A stretch of DNA of 62,073 nt from Chlorobiota bacterium (GCA_016788565.1 JAEUSP010000020.1:1-62073), one strand, 5' to 3'. Shown: positions 8,928 to 18,262, counted from the first letter of the stretch. Numbers and translations are program-made. Notes: generated from the letters alone by a model not told the origin.

Positions 8928-10031
8928 TCACCTTGACTGCACCACCCGCCGCAGTATCTCCATCCCCCCTTGCTGCATTGCTTCGGTAAGGTCATCCCCT
9001 TCCATGTTGGCAAGCATTGCAACGGCAACTCGGCGTTCGGGAAGGATCATCAGCAATGCGCGCCCGCCCGATTGCGCGCCGTCGTGCATGGCCAATTTCC
9101 CCAGGGGCGTTGCCGCAACAAACCACCCCAGCCCGCACGGCATTTCCACACCACCAAACTCGGCGTTCGTCCAGAGTAACCGGAGCGTGGTGTCGGCAAG
9201 AAGGCGATGCTGAAGCAGTGCCAACGCAAAACGCGCAAGGTCGTTGGCGGTGGAAACCAAGCCGGCCCCCGGAACGCGGTCGCTAAGGTTCAGCGGTTTT
9301 GCGGGAACCACATGGCCGGCAAGTGTGCGGGTATATCCATCGGCAATCTGCTCGTTTCCCAACTGCCGCAGCTCCCCGATTGATCCGCTGCGGCTCATCC
9401 CCGCCGGGGCCAGCACCAACGTCTCGATGGCCTGCGCAAACGGCTGGCCGCTGGCCGTTTCCACCAGTCGCCCAAGCAGATTAAAGGCATACGTGCTGTA
9501 GTGAAATTGCGTCCCCGGGGGGAACAGCAGCGAATCGTTCGCCACAATCCCAACGGATTCGGCAACGGTGGGGAAGTAGCGGCGGTTGTAGTTTTCGTCG
9601 GGGCTGATGTAGTGGCGGATGCCGGAGCAATGCGCCAGCAGCTGGCGCACCGTCACCGGATACTGGCGGAATGGATACTGGGGGCAGTAGCGTTGGATTG
9701 GTGAATCAAGCCCCACCTTCCCCTGCTCCACCAGCCGCATCACCGCAACAGCCGTTAGAGCTTTGGAGACCGATGCAAGGCGGTAGCGGGAATCGCCCGT
9801 TGCAGGGACCTTCCCTGCGGAGTCCAGCGTACCGAAGCCTTGTGTGAAGATGATGCCGGTATCGCTGGCCACCGCAACCGCAATGCCGGGCATGGGGATC
9901 GTTTGGCGGATGCGTTCAACAACCGAAACAACCGCCGCAGCGTCCGGCGGCGGCTGGGCAACGGCCGAAACAGCAACACAGCCAAACAGCAGGGTTAGGA
10001 AAAGCCAGTGTGGAACGATGCTCTGCTTCAT
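8928..10031 (-). CDS. Exported serine hydrolase, beta-lactamase class C / PBP4* type
   Basis: 367 residues with a signal peptide (1-25, ...LLFGCVAVSAVAQ). The fold is that of S12-family serine hydrolases: catalytic S87-V-S-K90, a Tyr motif at Y178-S-T, and H316-D-G in place of KTG. These proteins include D-aminopeptidases, esterases and class C beta-lactamases; substrate cannot be told from sequence, and HDG rather than KTG argues for a peptidase or esterase rather than a true beta-lactamase. It stands alone, convergent with hslU. Upstream (10081-10208) is a fold-back repeat. Confidence 0.85.
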   Translation of the reverse strand: MKQSIVPHWLFLTLLFGCVAVSAVAQPPPDAAAVVSVVERIRQTIPMPGIAVAVASDTGIIFTQGFGTLDSAGKVPATGDSRYRLASVSKALTAVAVMRLVEQGKVGLDSPIQRYCPQYPFRQYPVTVRQLLAHCSGIRHYISPDENYNRRYFPTVAESVGIVANDSLLFPPGTQFHYSTYAFNLLGRLVETASGQPFAQAIETLVLAPAGMSRSGSIGELRQLGNEQIADGYTRTLAGHVVPAKPLNLSDRVPGAGLVSTANDLARFALALLQHRLLADTTLRLLWTNAEFGGVEMPCGLGWFVAATPLGKLAMHDGAQSGGRALLMILPERRVAVAMLANMEGDDLTEAMQQGGMEILRRVVQSR

Positions 10032-10080
10032 CAGGTTTTTGGCTTATCTACAAATTATTTTCGGAGCAAAGTGGTGTACA

Positions 10081-10208
10081 AATTCCCCTCCTTTGGAGGG
10101 GTGCCCGCCAGGGCGGGGTGGTTTTTTGGTAGGGCTGTTGCTTTTCCTCATCGGTAGCCCCACCACCCCGTCAGGCTGCGCCTGCCACCCCTCCAAAGGA
10201 GGGGAATT
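10081..10208. repeat. 128-bp fold-back element
   Basis: A perfect 23-bp inverted repeat at the ends (10081-10103 and 10186-10208, outer sequence AATTCCCCTCCTTTGG...) encloses a second pair of GC-rich arms (GGGCGGGGTGG and CCACCCCG). A decayed third copy of the same sequence family follows at about 10219-10260 (GTCAGGCGGGGCCTGAC and GGAGGGGGAATTC). It fills the gap between a serine hydrolase and the OmpA-like lipoprotein gene. It could act as a bidirectional terminator because T runs follow both arms. Confidence 0.85.
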
Positions 10209-10266
10209 TTTTTCTCTCTGTCAGGCGGGGCCTGACATTCGTCCACTGGAGGGGGAATTCTTCTGC

Positions 10267-11868
10267 TCACTTCCGCTGCGGCCCCATCCCTTGTTCCACC
10301 ACTTGCATCTCCACACGGCGATTCATGGCGCGCCCATCGTCGGTCCCGTTGTTGGCAATGGGGCGGGTTTCGCCGTAGCCGGCTGAAGCGATTCGGCCAG
10401 CAACAACGCGATTACCAACCAAATACGATTTCACCGCCGCCGCCCGCTGCTGCGATAACTCCACGTTCGACGCCGGATCCCCCACGTTATCGGTGTGCCC
10501 GCTGATGGCAATGTCGAACTCCGGATTTTCCCGCAGCAGCCGCACCACTCTGTCCAAATCCGCAATGGATTCCCGTTTCAGCAGCGATTGTCCAAAATCA
10601 AAAAACACCAACAACCGTGTGGAGCCGTTCAGCGGCTGAAGCTGGAAATTCATCTGCAGATGTTCAGTGGCTTCAAGATCGTAGGGAACGTTCAGCTCCT
10701 GTGAGTAAAACAGGTGGCCGGGCGCAAGCCCGGTAATCGCGTATCGCCGCCCGCGCGGAAGCACCACGGCGTACTCACCCGTTTCCGGGTTGGTGATGGT
10801 TGCGCCAATCACGTCGCTGGTTGCCAAATCCACCACCTCAATCGAGCCGAACAGCGGCTGGGCAGCGGTGGTGGTAACGCGCCCTTGCACCACCACAATC
10901 GGGTCAATCGGGAACGGGACGGGGGCCACACGATAGAGGTCGTAGCCACCGGTTCCGTTGGTTCGGTTGGAAGCAAACGTGGCGATGCGGCCATTGCTGG
11001 AAAGGGTGAAGGAAATTTCATCGGCCTTGCTGTTGACCGGCGCGCCGATGTTCCGAACGTCGGCAGTGTCGTCGGCAAACGTGGCGGTGAACAGATCGAA
11101 CCCACCCAAACCCGGGTGCCCGTTGGAGCCAAACACCAACGTTTGATGATCGGGAGAAATCCACGGGGAGACTTCATCGAACGCCGTGTTGATCTGGCTT
11201 CCGGCGTTGATTGGCTGGCCCCACGCCCCTTCGTGAGTGCGGCGGCAAAACCAGATGTCGCGGCCCCCGGCCCCGCCCGGGCGGTCGCTGCTGAACCAGA
11301 GCACGCTTCCATCGCCGCCGACGCATGGCTGCGAATCCCAGAACGGGCTGTTGACCGGCAAGCCAAGATTTTTGGGGATCATCCAGGGGACAAGATCGGG
11401 GGGGATAGTTCCGCGTGGGCCGGCATCAACCTGGTACAGATCGCAATCGCCCAGCCCGTAATCGCAGCCGGCGAAGTACAATTCCTGCCCCGACGGCATC
11501 ACCGACGGCACACCGTTGCTCAGCGCATTATTAAGCTGCGGCGCAAGCTGCGCGGGAAGCCACACGCCGCCACGCGATTGCCGCGCCACAAACAGGCTGT
11601 GCTTCCCCGGCGCGCCGGTTCGGTTGCTGGTGAAATAGACCACCGTGGTGTCCAGCGGGATGGCCGCGCCGAATTCATCGGCTGGGGTGTTCAGTTCGTT
11701 CCAGGGGATCACCGCAAGGCCGGTTCGTTTCACCTCATCTTCGTTCAGCAACGCCGGGCGAACCACACTGCTTGGCGAGCCGCAGCCCGCGATGAACGCG
11801 GCTGCCACCAACGGCAGCAGCAACGCCAGCCACACCGTTCGCGACGCAACGGCAACAACGGTCTTCAC
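10267..11868 (-). CDS. Lipoprotein with PD40 beta-propeller repeats and C-terminal OmpA domain
   Basis: 533 residues from the ATG at 11868 (MVKTVVAVAS...); upstream ATGs at 11919, 11916 or 11883 would lengthen the signal peptide. The signal ends in a lipobox, AAAFIAGC, so the protein is probably lipid-anchored. Next come WD40-like PD40 repeats (YFTSNRTG, LWFSSDRPGG, LVFGSNGHPG, ATFASNRTNG), a carboxypeptidase-regulatory-like beta domain (about 310-390), and an OmpA C-domain at the end (ISGHTDNVGDPASNVELSQQRAAAVKSYL, RRVEMQV) that should bind peptidoglycan. This architecture is common in Bacteroidetes/Chlorobi, usually beside an outer-membrane barrel protein, as here. Confidence 0.85.
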   Translation of the reverse strand: MKTVVAVASRTVWLALLLPLVAAAFIAGCGSPSSVVRPALLNEDEVKRTGLAVIPWNELNTPADEFGAAIPLDTTVVYFTSNRTGAPGKHSLFVARQSRGGVWLPAQLAPQLNNALSNGVPSVMPSGQELYFAGCDYGLGDCDLYQVDAGPRGTIPPDLVPWMIPKNLGLPVNSPFWDSQPCVGGDGSVLWFSSDRPGGAGGRDIWFCRRTHEGAWGQPINAGSQINTAFDEVSPWISPDHQTLVFGSNGHPGLGGFDLFTATFADDTADVRNIGAPVNSKADEISFTLSSNGRIATFASNRTNGTGGYDLYRVAPVPFPIDPIVVVQGRVTTTAAQPLFGSIEVVDLATSDVIGATITNPETGEYAVVLPRGRRYAITGLAPGHLFYSQELNVPYDLEATEHLQMNFQLQPLNGSTRLLVFFDFGQSLLKRESIADLDRVVRLLRENPEFDIAISGHTDNVGDPASNVELSQQRAAAVKSYLVGNRVVAGRIASAGYGETRPIANNGTDDGRAMNRRVEMQVVEQGMGPQRK

Positions 11869-11935
11869 CATGCAAGAAACCATGCAAAAATGTTTGGCGA
11901 TTGAATGTGGGATCATCATGCGTGCAAGCCGTGGA

Positions 11936-12832
11936 TTACCGCAATTGATACTGCAACGTGGCCGACAGTGAGTAAATGCCCAGGTCGGAGTTGGGGGATT
12001 TATTGATGGCGTTCATCCCAAAATCAAGCGTTAGCTCCGGAAGGAAATTCCAATTCTGGCTGATGGGATACGTTAGCCCCGCCCCAATCCGGAAGGCATA
12101 ATGGAGGTTTATCAATTCAGGCACTTCCCCCGATTCTTGGATGGTATTGCGGTTTGTTCCCGGGTAGAGTAAGCTGCTTCCGTTGCCAAAGCTGCGGGTT
12201 CGTTCCAAGCTGGAGGAAATGGCGTTTGCGGCGTTCAACCCAAACAGCAGGTAGAATGTTGAGAAATCCAACTTTGCCGCCCCACCCCACCGAAGGTAGC
12301 CAACCGTGGCGGTGAACTTGTGGGCCGAGCCAGCCAACACCGTGTCGCCACGGCTGGTGGTTGCTGGTTCGCTGACGGCCCCCGCCCCACCAAACGAGCT
12401 GTGGACATACTCTGCAGAGGTAACAATCGAAAAGCCGGTGTTCAGCGGGAACTCTACATCCACCCCAAGCTGGTAGCCGAACCCGGCCGCCACGCTGTAA
12501 ATATCAGCCTGGCCCGAGACTTTGCCGACATCCAACGGCACGTTGTCCAGATAGACATCGTTGGAGTAGGCCGAGCGGTTGAAACCGGCTTTCAGAGCAA
12601 TCTTCAAGTTGGGGGTGTTGCGGCGGGTGTTCGGCGTAAGGACATCGCCCGGGAGCGGTGTTGGTAACGGTGGAGTACGCTGAGTAGCAATCGCTGCTGG
12701 CACGCAATTCGCCCCGGTTCCCACGGCAGTTTCCGCGGTTTGGGAAACGGCCAGATTGGCCCCACAAAAGAAGCTGGCAACAACGGAACATGCCATCACA
12801 ACAAGGCGGCACAGCGGGTAGGAACGTTGCAT
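11936..12832 (-). CDS. Outer-membrane beta-barrel protein (porin-like)
   Basis: 298 residues from the ATG at 12832 (MQRSYPLCRLVVMACSVV...), with a signal peptide ending near NLAVSQ. The rest has alternating-residue strands typical of an 8- to 10-stranded barrel (KIALKAGFNRSAYS, VAAGFGYQLGVDVEF, FTATVGYLRWGGAAKLDF, LHYAFRIGAGLTYPI, GIYSLSATLQYQL). An earlier start at 12928 exists but gives a non-signal N-terminus. The PD40-OmpA lipoprotein gene follows closely on the same strand; the pair probably forms an envelope complex linking outer membrane and cell wall. No ligand can be assigned. Confidence 0.75.
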   Translation of the reverse strand: MQRSYPLCRLVVMACSVVASFFCGANLAVSQTAETAVGTGANCVPAAIATQRTPPLPTPLPGDVLTPNTRRNTPNLKIALKAGFNRSAYSNDVYLDNVPLDVGKVSGQADIYSVAAGFGYQLGVDVEFPLNTGFSIVTSAEYVHSSFGGAGAVSEPATTSRGDTVLAGSAHKFTATVGYLRWGGAAKLDFSTFYLLFGLNAANAISSSLERTRSFGNGSSLLYPGTNRNTIQESGEVPELINLHYAFRIGAGLTYPISQNWNFLPELTLDFGMNAINKSPNSDLGIYSLSATLQYQLR

Positions 12833-13151
12833 AAGTGCGGTAACGATCAAGGATGCCAGGAGAAACAAGGTTCGGTTGCCAGGCCGAAGATAGCGCGGCC
12901 AGCGGGTATTTCCGCCACCGTTTCCCAACTATCGCGGCGGCGTGCATAGAAATTCACACGATTCCACCGGGCAATTCTGTTCATTGCTACCGTTGCTGGC
13001 TTGCCAACGGCGCGGCGCGCAAGTAAATTTGCTGGCGTGTGGTGCCGGCGGCGGAAATCCGTTCTTGTTTCGGCAGGCCACACGCACCAGGTTGGGGGGC
13101 ATCTGCGAAACACGCAGCACGCTTCCACACCACAACAGAACAAGGCTTGTG
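12833..13151. other. Divergent intergenic region between the barrel protein and the rodA-hem operon
   Basis: 319 bp without a gene. It contains a good plus-strand promoter candidate (13001-13031, separate entry). On the minus strand TATCTTCG (12892-12885) is one base from the TAnnTTTG box and might serve the barrel-protein gene, but there is no matching upstream TTG. Nothing else stands out. Confidence 0.5.
13001..13031 (+). promoter_or_regulatory. Bacteroidetes-type promoter candidate for the 13152-rodA-hem operon
   Basis: TTG (13001-13003), a 20-nt spacer and TAAATTTG (13024-13031) match the -33 TTG / -7 TAnnTTTG pattern of Bacteroidetes primary-sigma promoters. It lies about 120 nt before the first start codon of the operon. 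Assignment is by motif only. Confidence 0.55.
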
Positions 13152-13862
13152 ATGGACTTCCTACAAGACAATTTCTGGATCATTCTTGGCGTGGCCATTT
13201 GGTTGTTCAGCTCACTGTTCGGCGATAAAAAGAAGAAGGCCGAAAAGGAAGCCCAGCGGAAAGAGCTGATGGAGAAAGCCCGCCAAAAACGCCAAACCGC
13301 AAAAGCCGACGTAACCCGGCAGTTCCAAGAAATAGCGGCGCGCCAGCCGGAATCCGAAGGGGGCGTTGGAAGCTCGCTGAAGGCACTGATTGCCGAGGCC
13401 GAACGGCGAATCCAAGAAGCAAGCAACGAAGCCGAACAGCCGAAATCTTCGCCGGCCAAAGCGGCTGCGCCAAAGCCAGCTGCGCGCCAGCAGATTAAGG
13501 AGTTGGTGAGCATGCCGGATGCCGATTTCGAGTCGTTCGACGCGTTGCCAACCGCCGACCAGTTGCAAGGCCAAACGGAAAAATCTATCGAACGGATTGA
13601 CTACGACACCAGGGCCGAAGCCTTCGAGTTCCGGAAAGCGATCAACGAGACGGCTGAGCAGCAGTACCACACGGATGGGTTCGAGCGTTTCCAATCGGCG
13701 CATGGATTCACCCACCCCGGCGGGCGGCCACGGGTTGTGCAGTCGGTTGGTGTGGAGGAAGAGGTTTCGCCCTACGAAGGGATGTTCAACAACCCCGATG
13801 ACATCCGCCGGATGATCATCCTGAAAGAAATTTTTGACAAACCCCTTGCACTTCGCCGCTAA
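13152..13862 (+). CDS. Membrane-anchored coiled protein of unknown function
   Basis: 236 residues: one N-terminal membrane anchor (FWIILGVAIWLFSSLFG, about 8-24), then a highly charged Lys/Glu/Ala-rich helical stretch (25-125; KKKKAEKEAQRKELMEKARQ, LIAEAERRIQEAS) and an acidic C-terminal part ending with FNNPDDIRRMIILKEIFDKPLALRR. That last motif recurs in short anchored proteins of this phylum but I know no function for it. The stop overlaps the rodA start by one base (TAATG), so the two are translationally coupled; a role near the elongation machinery is possible but unproven. In-frame sequence upstream of the ATG at 13152 lacks protein-like features. Confidence 0.7.
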   Translation: MDFLQDNFWIILGVAIWLFSSLFGDKKKKAEKEAQRKELMEKARQKRQTAKADVTRQFQEIAARQPESEGGVGSSLKALIAEAERRIQEASNEAEQPKSSPAKAAAPKPAARQQIKELVSMPDADFESFDALPTADQLQGQTEKSIERIDYDTRAEAFEFRKAINETAEQQYHTDGFERFQSAHGFTHPGGRPRVVQSVGVEEEVSPYEGMFNNPDDIRRMIILKEIFDKPLALRR

Positions 13863-15157
13863 TGGCCACAACTTTCTACGACGACCGTTTCCGCCCCTCA
13901 AGCCCCAGCGCAGATAGCCAGTCGGGGGGGGTCCGTTTCGATTTTCGCACCTTCCTTGTCACGATGGCGCTGGTGGGGATTGGGCTTATTTCCGTCTATA
14001 GTGCCACCTACGATTCCGGCGCGTCAGCAATTTTTCAATCGCAGTTGATGTATGCGATTGCTGGGTTGGTGGTGATGCTATCGGTAGCGTTTGCGCCGGA
14101 TCGCTGGCTTCGGCTTAGCAGCATTCCGCTGTACGCGCTTGGGATGCTTCTGCTGATGGCGGTGCTGGCAATCGGAACCGAACGCTACGGCCAGAAAAAC
14201 TGGATTATCATCGGGTCGTTCAGCTTGCAGCCGTCGGAATTGATGAAAATTGGAACGCTGATGTTCTCGGCACTCTTCATCAGCCGCGAAGGAAAATCGC
14301 TCACTTACTGGCGCGATTTGGGGACGCTGATCGCCATTGTGATCATCCCCGTTGGGCTGATTATGGCTGGGAAGGACACAGGGTCGGCAACGGTGTATAT
14401 GGTGATGTTGATGGCGATTGCGTTCTGGGGCGGGGCCGATCTGTTCCTGCTGTTTTCGCTGGTTGCTCCGGCGATTATTGGGCTGGTGGCGTTGCTTGGT
14501 TCCATCAGCGGTTACGGAAGCATTCCGTTGTATGTGGGGCTGGCGGCGTTGCTGGGGGCAATGCTTCTGTTCCGGCGGCGGATGCTGCCAACCATGCTGG
14601 CGTTTGGGTTATCGCTGGCGGTGGGGCTTTCCACACCGATCATCTACGACCACCTTCCCCCCCACATGCAGAACCGTTTGGCAACGTTTCTGAACCCGGA
14701 GCTTGACCCGCAAGGGGCGGGGTATCACGTGATCCAGTCCATGCTGGCCGTTGGCGGCGGCGGGTTGTCGGGGAAAGGATTTTTGCAGGGGACGCAGACG
14801 CAGCTTCGGTACATCCCGGAGCAGTGGACCGACTTCATTTTTTGCGTGCCGACCGAGGAGTTCGGGTTCCTGGGTGGTGTGCTGGTGATTGGCTTATTGG
14901 TGTTGCTGATCTGGTTGGCCGTGGATACCGCCAACCACTTGCGAAGCCGTTTTGAATCCACCATCTGCTTCGGCATTGCGGCGGTGATTTTTTACCACAT
15001 GACCATCAACATCGGGATGGCAATCGGGCTGGTTCCGGTGATGGGCATTCCGCTGCCGTTCCTCTCAAAAGGCGGTTCGTCGCTGCTGCTGAATATGTTT
15101 ATGATTGGCCTGCTGCTCAACTTCTACCGCTCCCGAACCGACGTGCGGCGGTTCTAA
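13862..15157 (+). CDS. rodA: Rod-shape SEDS glycosyltransferase RodA
   Basis: 431 residues with about ten membrane segments. SEDS proteins polymerise lipid II glycan strands; RodA works with PBP2 in sidewall growth. Family signatures: LQPSELMKIG, MAGKDTGSATV, the extracellular FLNPELDPQGAGYHVIQS containing the Asp needed for polymerase activity, FCVPTEEFGFLGG, and the C-terminal MGIPLPFLSKGGSSLL. FtsW is the alternative, but isolation from mur/fts genes and the GIPLPFLS form favour RodA. A run of eight G at 13924-13931 sits near the start. Coupled to the upstream anchored-protein gene; the HemX-like gene follows 12 nt later. Confidence 0.88.
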   Translation: MATTFYDDRFRPSSPSADSQSGGVRFDFRTFLVTMALVGIGLISVYSATYDSGASAIFQSQLMYAIAGLVVMLSVAFAPDRWLRLSSIPLYALGMLLLMAVLAIGTERYGQKNWIIIGSFSLQPSELMKIGTLMFSALFISREGKSLTYWRDLGTLIAIVIIPVGLIMAGKDTGSATVYMVMLMAIAFWGGADLFLLFSLVAPAIIGLVALLGSISGYGSIPLYVGLAALLGAMLLFRRRMLPTMLAFGLSLAVGLSTPIIYDHLPPHMQNRLATFLNPELDPQGAGYHVIQSMLAVGGGGLSGKGFLQGTQTQLRYIPEQWTDFIFCVPTEEFGFLGGVLVIGLLVLLIWLAVDTANHLRSRFESTICFGIAAVIFYHMTINIGMAIGLVPVMGIPLPFLSKGGSSLLLNMFMIGLLLNFYRSRTDVRRF

Positions 15158-15169
15158 TTTCTGTTGGCA

Positions 15170-16000
15170 ATGCTCATACTTGCTAAACTCACCGAAGCCC
15201 TTCTTCCGCTTGCCTACTGCGCGGCGGTGGCCATGTACGCCATGGCGTTTCTGCGCCGCGACGAACGCGCCCAACGCTGGGGCCGGCCAGCCGCAATGGT
15301 CGCGCTGGTGGTTCACTCGCTGCTGATCTTCGCGCTGACGATGCACCACGGCCACTGCCTGGTTTATACTCCGTTCGAGCTGATGACCATGCTCAGCTAC
15401 ACCATCACCCTGACCTACGTGGTGGTGGAACTTGCCACCGGCGAGCGTGGCACAGGGGTGTTCTTTTTGGGGCTGGCGTTGGTCTTCCAAACCGTCTCCT
15501 CCATGTTCGGCCCCGGCGTGGAATCTGCCCCGCCAAACCCACTGCTGTTCGATAACAACGTTGGGCTGCATATTGCTGCGGGGCTGTTTGGCTACACTGG
15601 TTTTGCGATGTCGGCGGTGTATGGCGCGCTGTACTTACTGCTGTACCATGAGATTAAATCGAACCGGTTTGGGGCGTTGTACAACCGGCTTCCCAGCTTG
15701 GGATTGCTGCAACGAATGGGGGAACTTTCCGCGCTGATGGGACTGCTGTTTTTGTCGGTGGCCATTGTCATCGCGCTGGTGGCGTTGCCGGGCATTCTTC
15801 CCACCTTCAGCTACTCCGATCCAAAATTGATTGTGGAGTTTGCCATCTGGGGGCTGTATGCCGGGACGCTTCTTGCCCGCTACCTGCTGCGGCTTGATGG
15901 CCGCAAAGTGATGATCCTTTCGCTGATCGGATTCTTCGGCTCGGTGCTGTCGCTAACGGTTATCAACGCGCTGCTCAGCGGGTTCCACAAGTTCAGTTGA
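15170..16000 (+). CDS. CcsA/HemX-like membrane protein
   Basis: 276 residues with about eight membrane segments (for example LLPLAYCAAVAMYAMAF, MVALVVHSLLIFALTM, GLHIAAGLFGYTGFAMSAVYGALYLLLY). It belongs to the cytochrome c assembly (CcsA/ResC/HemX) family. Position directly before hemA and hemC matches hemX of Bacillus, where HemX affects the amount of glutamyl-tRNA reductase. A haem-handling or HemA-stabilising role is inferred from position. The ATG at 15170 is preferred to the TTG at 15164. Confidence 0.75.
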   Translation: MLILAKLTEALLPLAYCAAVAMYAMAFLRRDERAQRWGRPAAMVALVVHSLLIFALTMHHGHCLVYTPFELMTMLSYTITLTYVVVELATGERGTGVFFLGLALVFQTVSSMFGPGVESAPPNPLLFDNNVGLHIAAGLFGYTGFAMSAVYGALYLLLYHEIKSNRFGALYNRLPSLGLLQRMGELSALMGLLFLSVAIVIALVALPGILPTFSYSDPKLIVEFAIWGLYAGTLLARYLLRLDGRKVMILSLIGFFGSVLSLTVINALLSGFHKFS

Positions 16001-16023
16001 TTCCCCACCATCACGCCCCCATC

Positions 16024-17283
16024 ATGCTGAATATCCATGCCATCGGAACCTCCCACAAACACTCCCCCGTGGAAGTGCGGGAACGGCTTGCCTTTGGCGA
16101 AGAAGAGCTTCCCGACGCACTGCACGACCTTCAAGCAACCATCCCGGGTGAGTCGGCAATCATCTCCACCTGCAACCGTACCGAACTCTACATTCGCCCT
16201 TCCGCCGAAGGGATCAATGCCGAACAACTGAAAGATTGGCTACGCAAACGGAAAGGGAGCGACCTTCCCGACAGCTACTTTTTTCAGCTGCACGGCTCCA
16301 CCGCGGTGCGCCATTTATTGGAGGTTGCCAGCGGCGTGGATTCGCAGGTGGTTGGCGACATCCAGATCATCGGCCAAGTGAAGCAATCGTACCTGATTGC
16401 ACGCGAGCAAGGGGCGGCCAGGAAAGTGCTGACCCGATTGTTCGAGACCGCGCTGCGAACCGGGAAACGGGTGAAAAGCGAAACGGATTTGTTTGCCGGC
16501 GCGGTCTCCATCAGCTACGTGGCGGTTGAGCTTGCGCGGAAAATTTTCTACCCACTCACCAACAAACGGACGCTGGTGGTTGGCGCGGGGGAAACCGGCG
16601 AGATGACCGTTCGGAACCTTCATGCACAGGGGGTTCGTAGCGTGACCATCAGCAACCGAACCGAGCAGCGGGGGCTTGATCTGATCGGGCGGCTTGGTTT
16701 CGGCGAATGGATGCCGCTGCCAACGCTGAACGAGCGGCTGCATGAGTTCGACATCGTGATTGTGGCGGCCGGCGCGCCAACCTGGTTGGTTGGCTACGAT
16801 GCCGCACGCGCAGCAAGCCAGCGGCGCAGCGGCCAAACCCAGCTCTACGTTGACATCTCCGTTCCGCGCAACGTAGATCCGCGCGTCGGCACCCTTCCGA
16901 ACGTTTTCTGCAAGGACATGAACGACCTGAACAGCGTCATCGAGACGAATGTTGAGCGCCGCCGTGCCGAGCTTCCCCGCGCCGATGCGATCATTGCCGA
17001 AGAGCTTGCGGAATTCAACAGCTGGTGCAACCGGCTTCCGGTCACGCCGGTGATTGCACAGCTTCAGCAGCAAGCGCGGGCAATCATGCAAACCGAATTG
17101 GAGAAGCAGCGGGGGAAATTTTCCGCGGCGGAATTTGGCCAGGTGGAGCGGCTGGTGGAAAGTGTGGTGAAGCGGATTATCGGCATCCCGATGTCGCACC
17201 TTCTTGACACCGAGGCGGACCCCGAAAGCGTCCTGCAAACCGCCGAACATCTGCGCAAACTGTTCAAGCTGGATGGGGAGTGA
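16024..17283 (+). CDS. hemA: Glutamyl-tRNA reductase
   Basis: 419 residues. Reduces glutamyl-tRNA(Glu) to glutamate-1-semialdehyde with NADPH, the first step of C5 tetrapyrrole synthesis. The catalytic nucleophile is Cys50 in ISTCNRTELY, aligned with E. coli Cys50. Also seen: GTSHKHSPVEVRERLAF at the N-terminus, LEVASGVDSQVVGDIQIIGQVK, the Rossmann stretch LVVGAGETGEM, and the C-terminal dimerisation helix (about 310-419). The ATG at 16024 is preferred to the in-frame TTG at 15997. hemC follows after 58 nt; hemB, hemL and hemD are not in the window. Confidence 0.95.
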   Translation: MLNIHAIGTSHKHSPVEVRERLAFGEEELPDALHDLQATIPGESAIISTCNRTELYIRPSAEGINAEQLKDWLRKRKGSDLPDSYFFQLHGSTAVRHLLEVASGVDSQVVGDIQIIGQVKQSYLIAREQGAARKVLTRLFETALRTGKRVKSETDLFAGAVSISYVAVELARKIFYPLTNKRTLVVGAGETGEMTVRNLHAQGVRSVTISNRTEQRGLDLIGRLGFGEWMPLPTLNERLHEFDIVIVAAGAPTWLVGYDAARAASQRRSGQTQLYVDISVPRNVDPRVGTLPNVFCKDMNDLNSVIETNVERRRAELPRADAIIAEELAEFNSWCNRLPVTPVIAQLQQQARAIMQTELEKQRGKFSAAEFGQVERLVESVVKRIIGIPMSHLLDTEADPESVLQTAEHLRKLFKLDGE

Positions 17284-17341
17284 CCGACAACCAACGCCCG
17301 ATTTGCAACCCACAACACACAACTACTCAACATCAACCTCT

Positions 17342-18262
17342 ATGCCGTGTATCATCGGAACTCGCGGAAGCGCGCTGGCACTGTGGCAAGCCCACGCGGT
17401 GCAGGAAATGCTGCAATCCCGCTACCCAGAACTTCAGGTGCAGATCGAGATTATCCACACCACAGGCGACATTATTCTGGATAGGCCGCTCAGCAACATC
17501 GGCGATAAAGGGTTGTTCACAAAGGAGTTGGAGGTGGCGTTGATGGAGGGGCGCATCCACCTTGCGGTGCACTCGCTGAAGGACCTGCCAACGCAGCTTC
17601 CCGCTGGGCTGACGCTGGCCGCCGTCACCCAGCGCGAGCGGCCCGAAGACGCGCTGGTTGCCCCCGCCGGAACCACCATCGAGACCTTGCCACACGGCGG
17701 CACGGTGGCCACCGGATCGCTACGGCGGCGGGCGCAACTGCTGCGGCTGCGTCCCGATCTGAACGTTGTGGACGTGCGCGGCAACGTGCCAACGCGATTG
17801 CAGAAATACCAAACAAACGGCTGGGACGGGATGATCCTTGCCTACGCCGGGTTGCACCGGTTGGGGTTGGGGGAACATATCGCCCAGATTATTCCAACCG
17901 ATCAGATGGTTCCCGCCGTGGGCCAGGCCGCGCTTGGCCTTGAAACCCGTGCCGACGACGCAGCCACCATCGGGCTGCTTCGCGGAATTGAACACCCCCC
18001 CACCCGCATCTGCACCGATGCCGAGCGCGCACTGCTTCGCAGGTTAGAAGGGGGCTGCCAAACGCCAATCGCCGCCCACGCCACGCTTGCGGAAGACCAC
18101 CTCACACTCCACGCAATGATTGCTTCGTTGGATGGCAGCACAATTATTGGCGGGGGAATGAACGGCCTACCAGCTGAGGCGGAAAACGTTGGGAATCAGC
18201 TGGCGGAGGACTTGATAGAACGTGGGGGGAAGGGGGTGTTGGGGAGGGGACTTATGGGGTGA
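17342..18262 (+). CDS. hemC: Hydroxymethylbilane synthase (porphobilinogen deaminase)
   Basis: 306 residues. Joins four porphobilinogen molecules into hydroxymethylbilane. IGTRGSALALWQA at the N-terminus, Asp81 in HSLKDLPT (E. coli Asp84), the Arg cluster GSLRRRAQ, and Cys239 in EGGCQTPIAAHA, to which the dipyrromethane cofactor attaches (E. coli Cys242), are all present. The ATG at 17342 gives the standard N-terminus. It ends 12 nt from the convergent TonB-domain gene; no clear terminator is seen between them. Confidence 0.95.
   Translation: MPCIIGTRGSALALWQAHAVQEMLQSRYPELQVQIEIIHTTGDIILDRPLSNIGDKGLFTKELEVALMEGRIHLAVHSLKDLPTQLPAGLTLAAVTQRERPEDALVAPAGTTIETLPHGGTVATGSLRRRAQLLRLRPDLNVVDVRGNVPTRLQKYQTNGWDGMILAYAGLHRLGLGEHIAQIIPTDQMVPAVGQAALGLETRADDAATIGLLRGIEHPPTRICTDAERALLRRLEGGCQTPIAAHATLAEDHLTLHAMIASLDGSTIIGGGMNGLPAEAENVGNQLAEDLIERGGKGVLGRGLMG

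Noticed and set aside
8928-10031. True class C beta-lactamase (resistance gene)
   Set aside because: The third motif is HDG rather than KTG and the sequence resembles the broad S12 esterase/peptidase group.
10714-11904. A 396-codon plus-strand frame opposite the PD40-OmpA gene
   Set aside because: It is the complement of a well-supported lipoprotein gene and has no recognisable domains.
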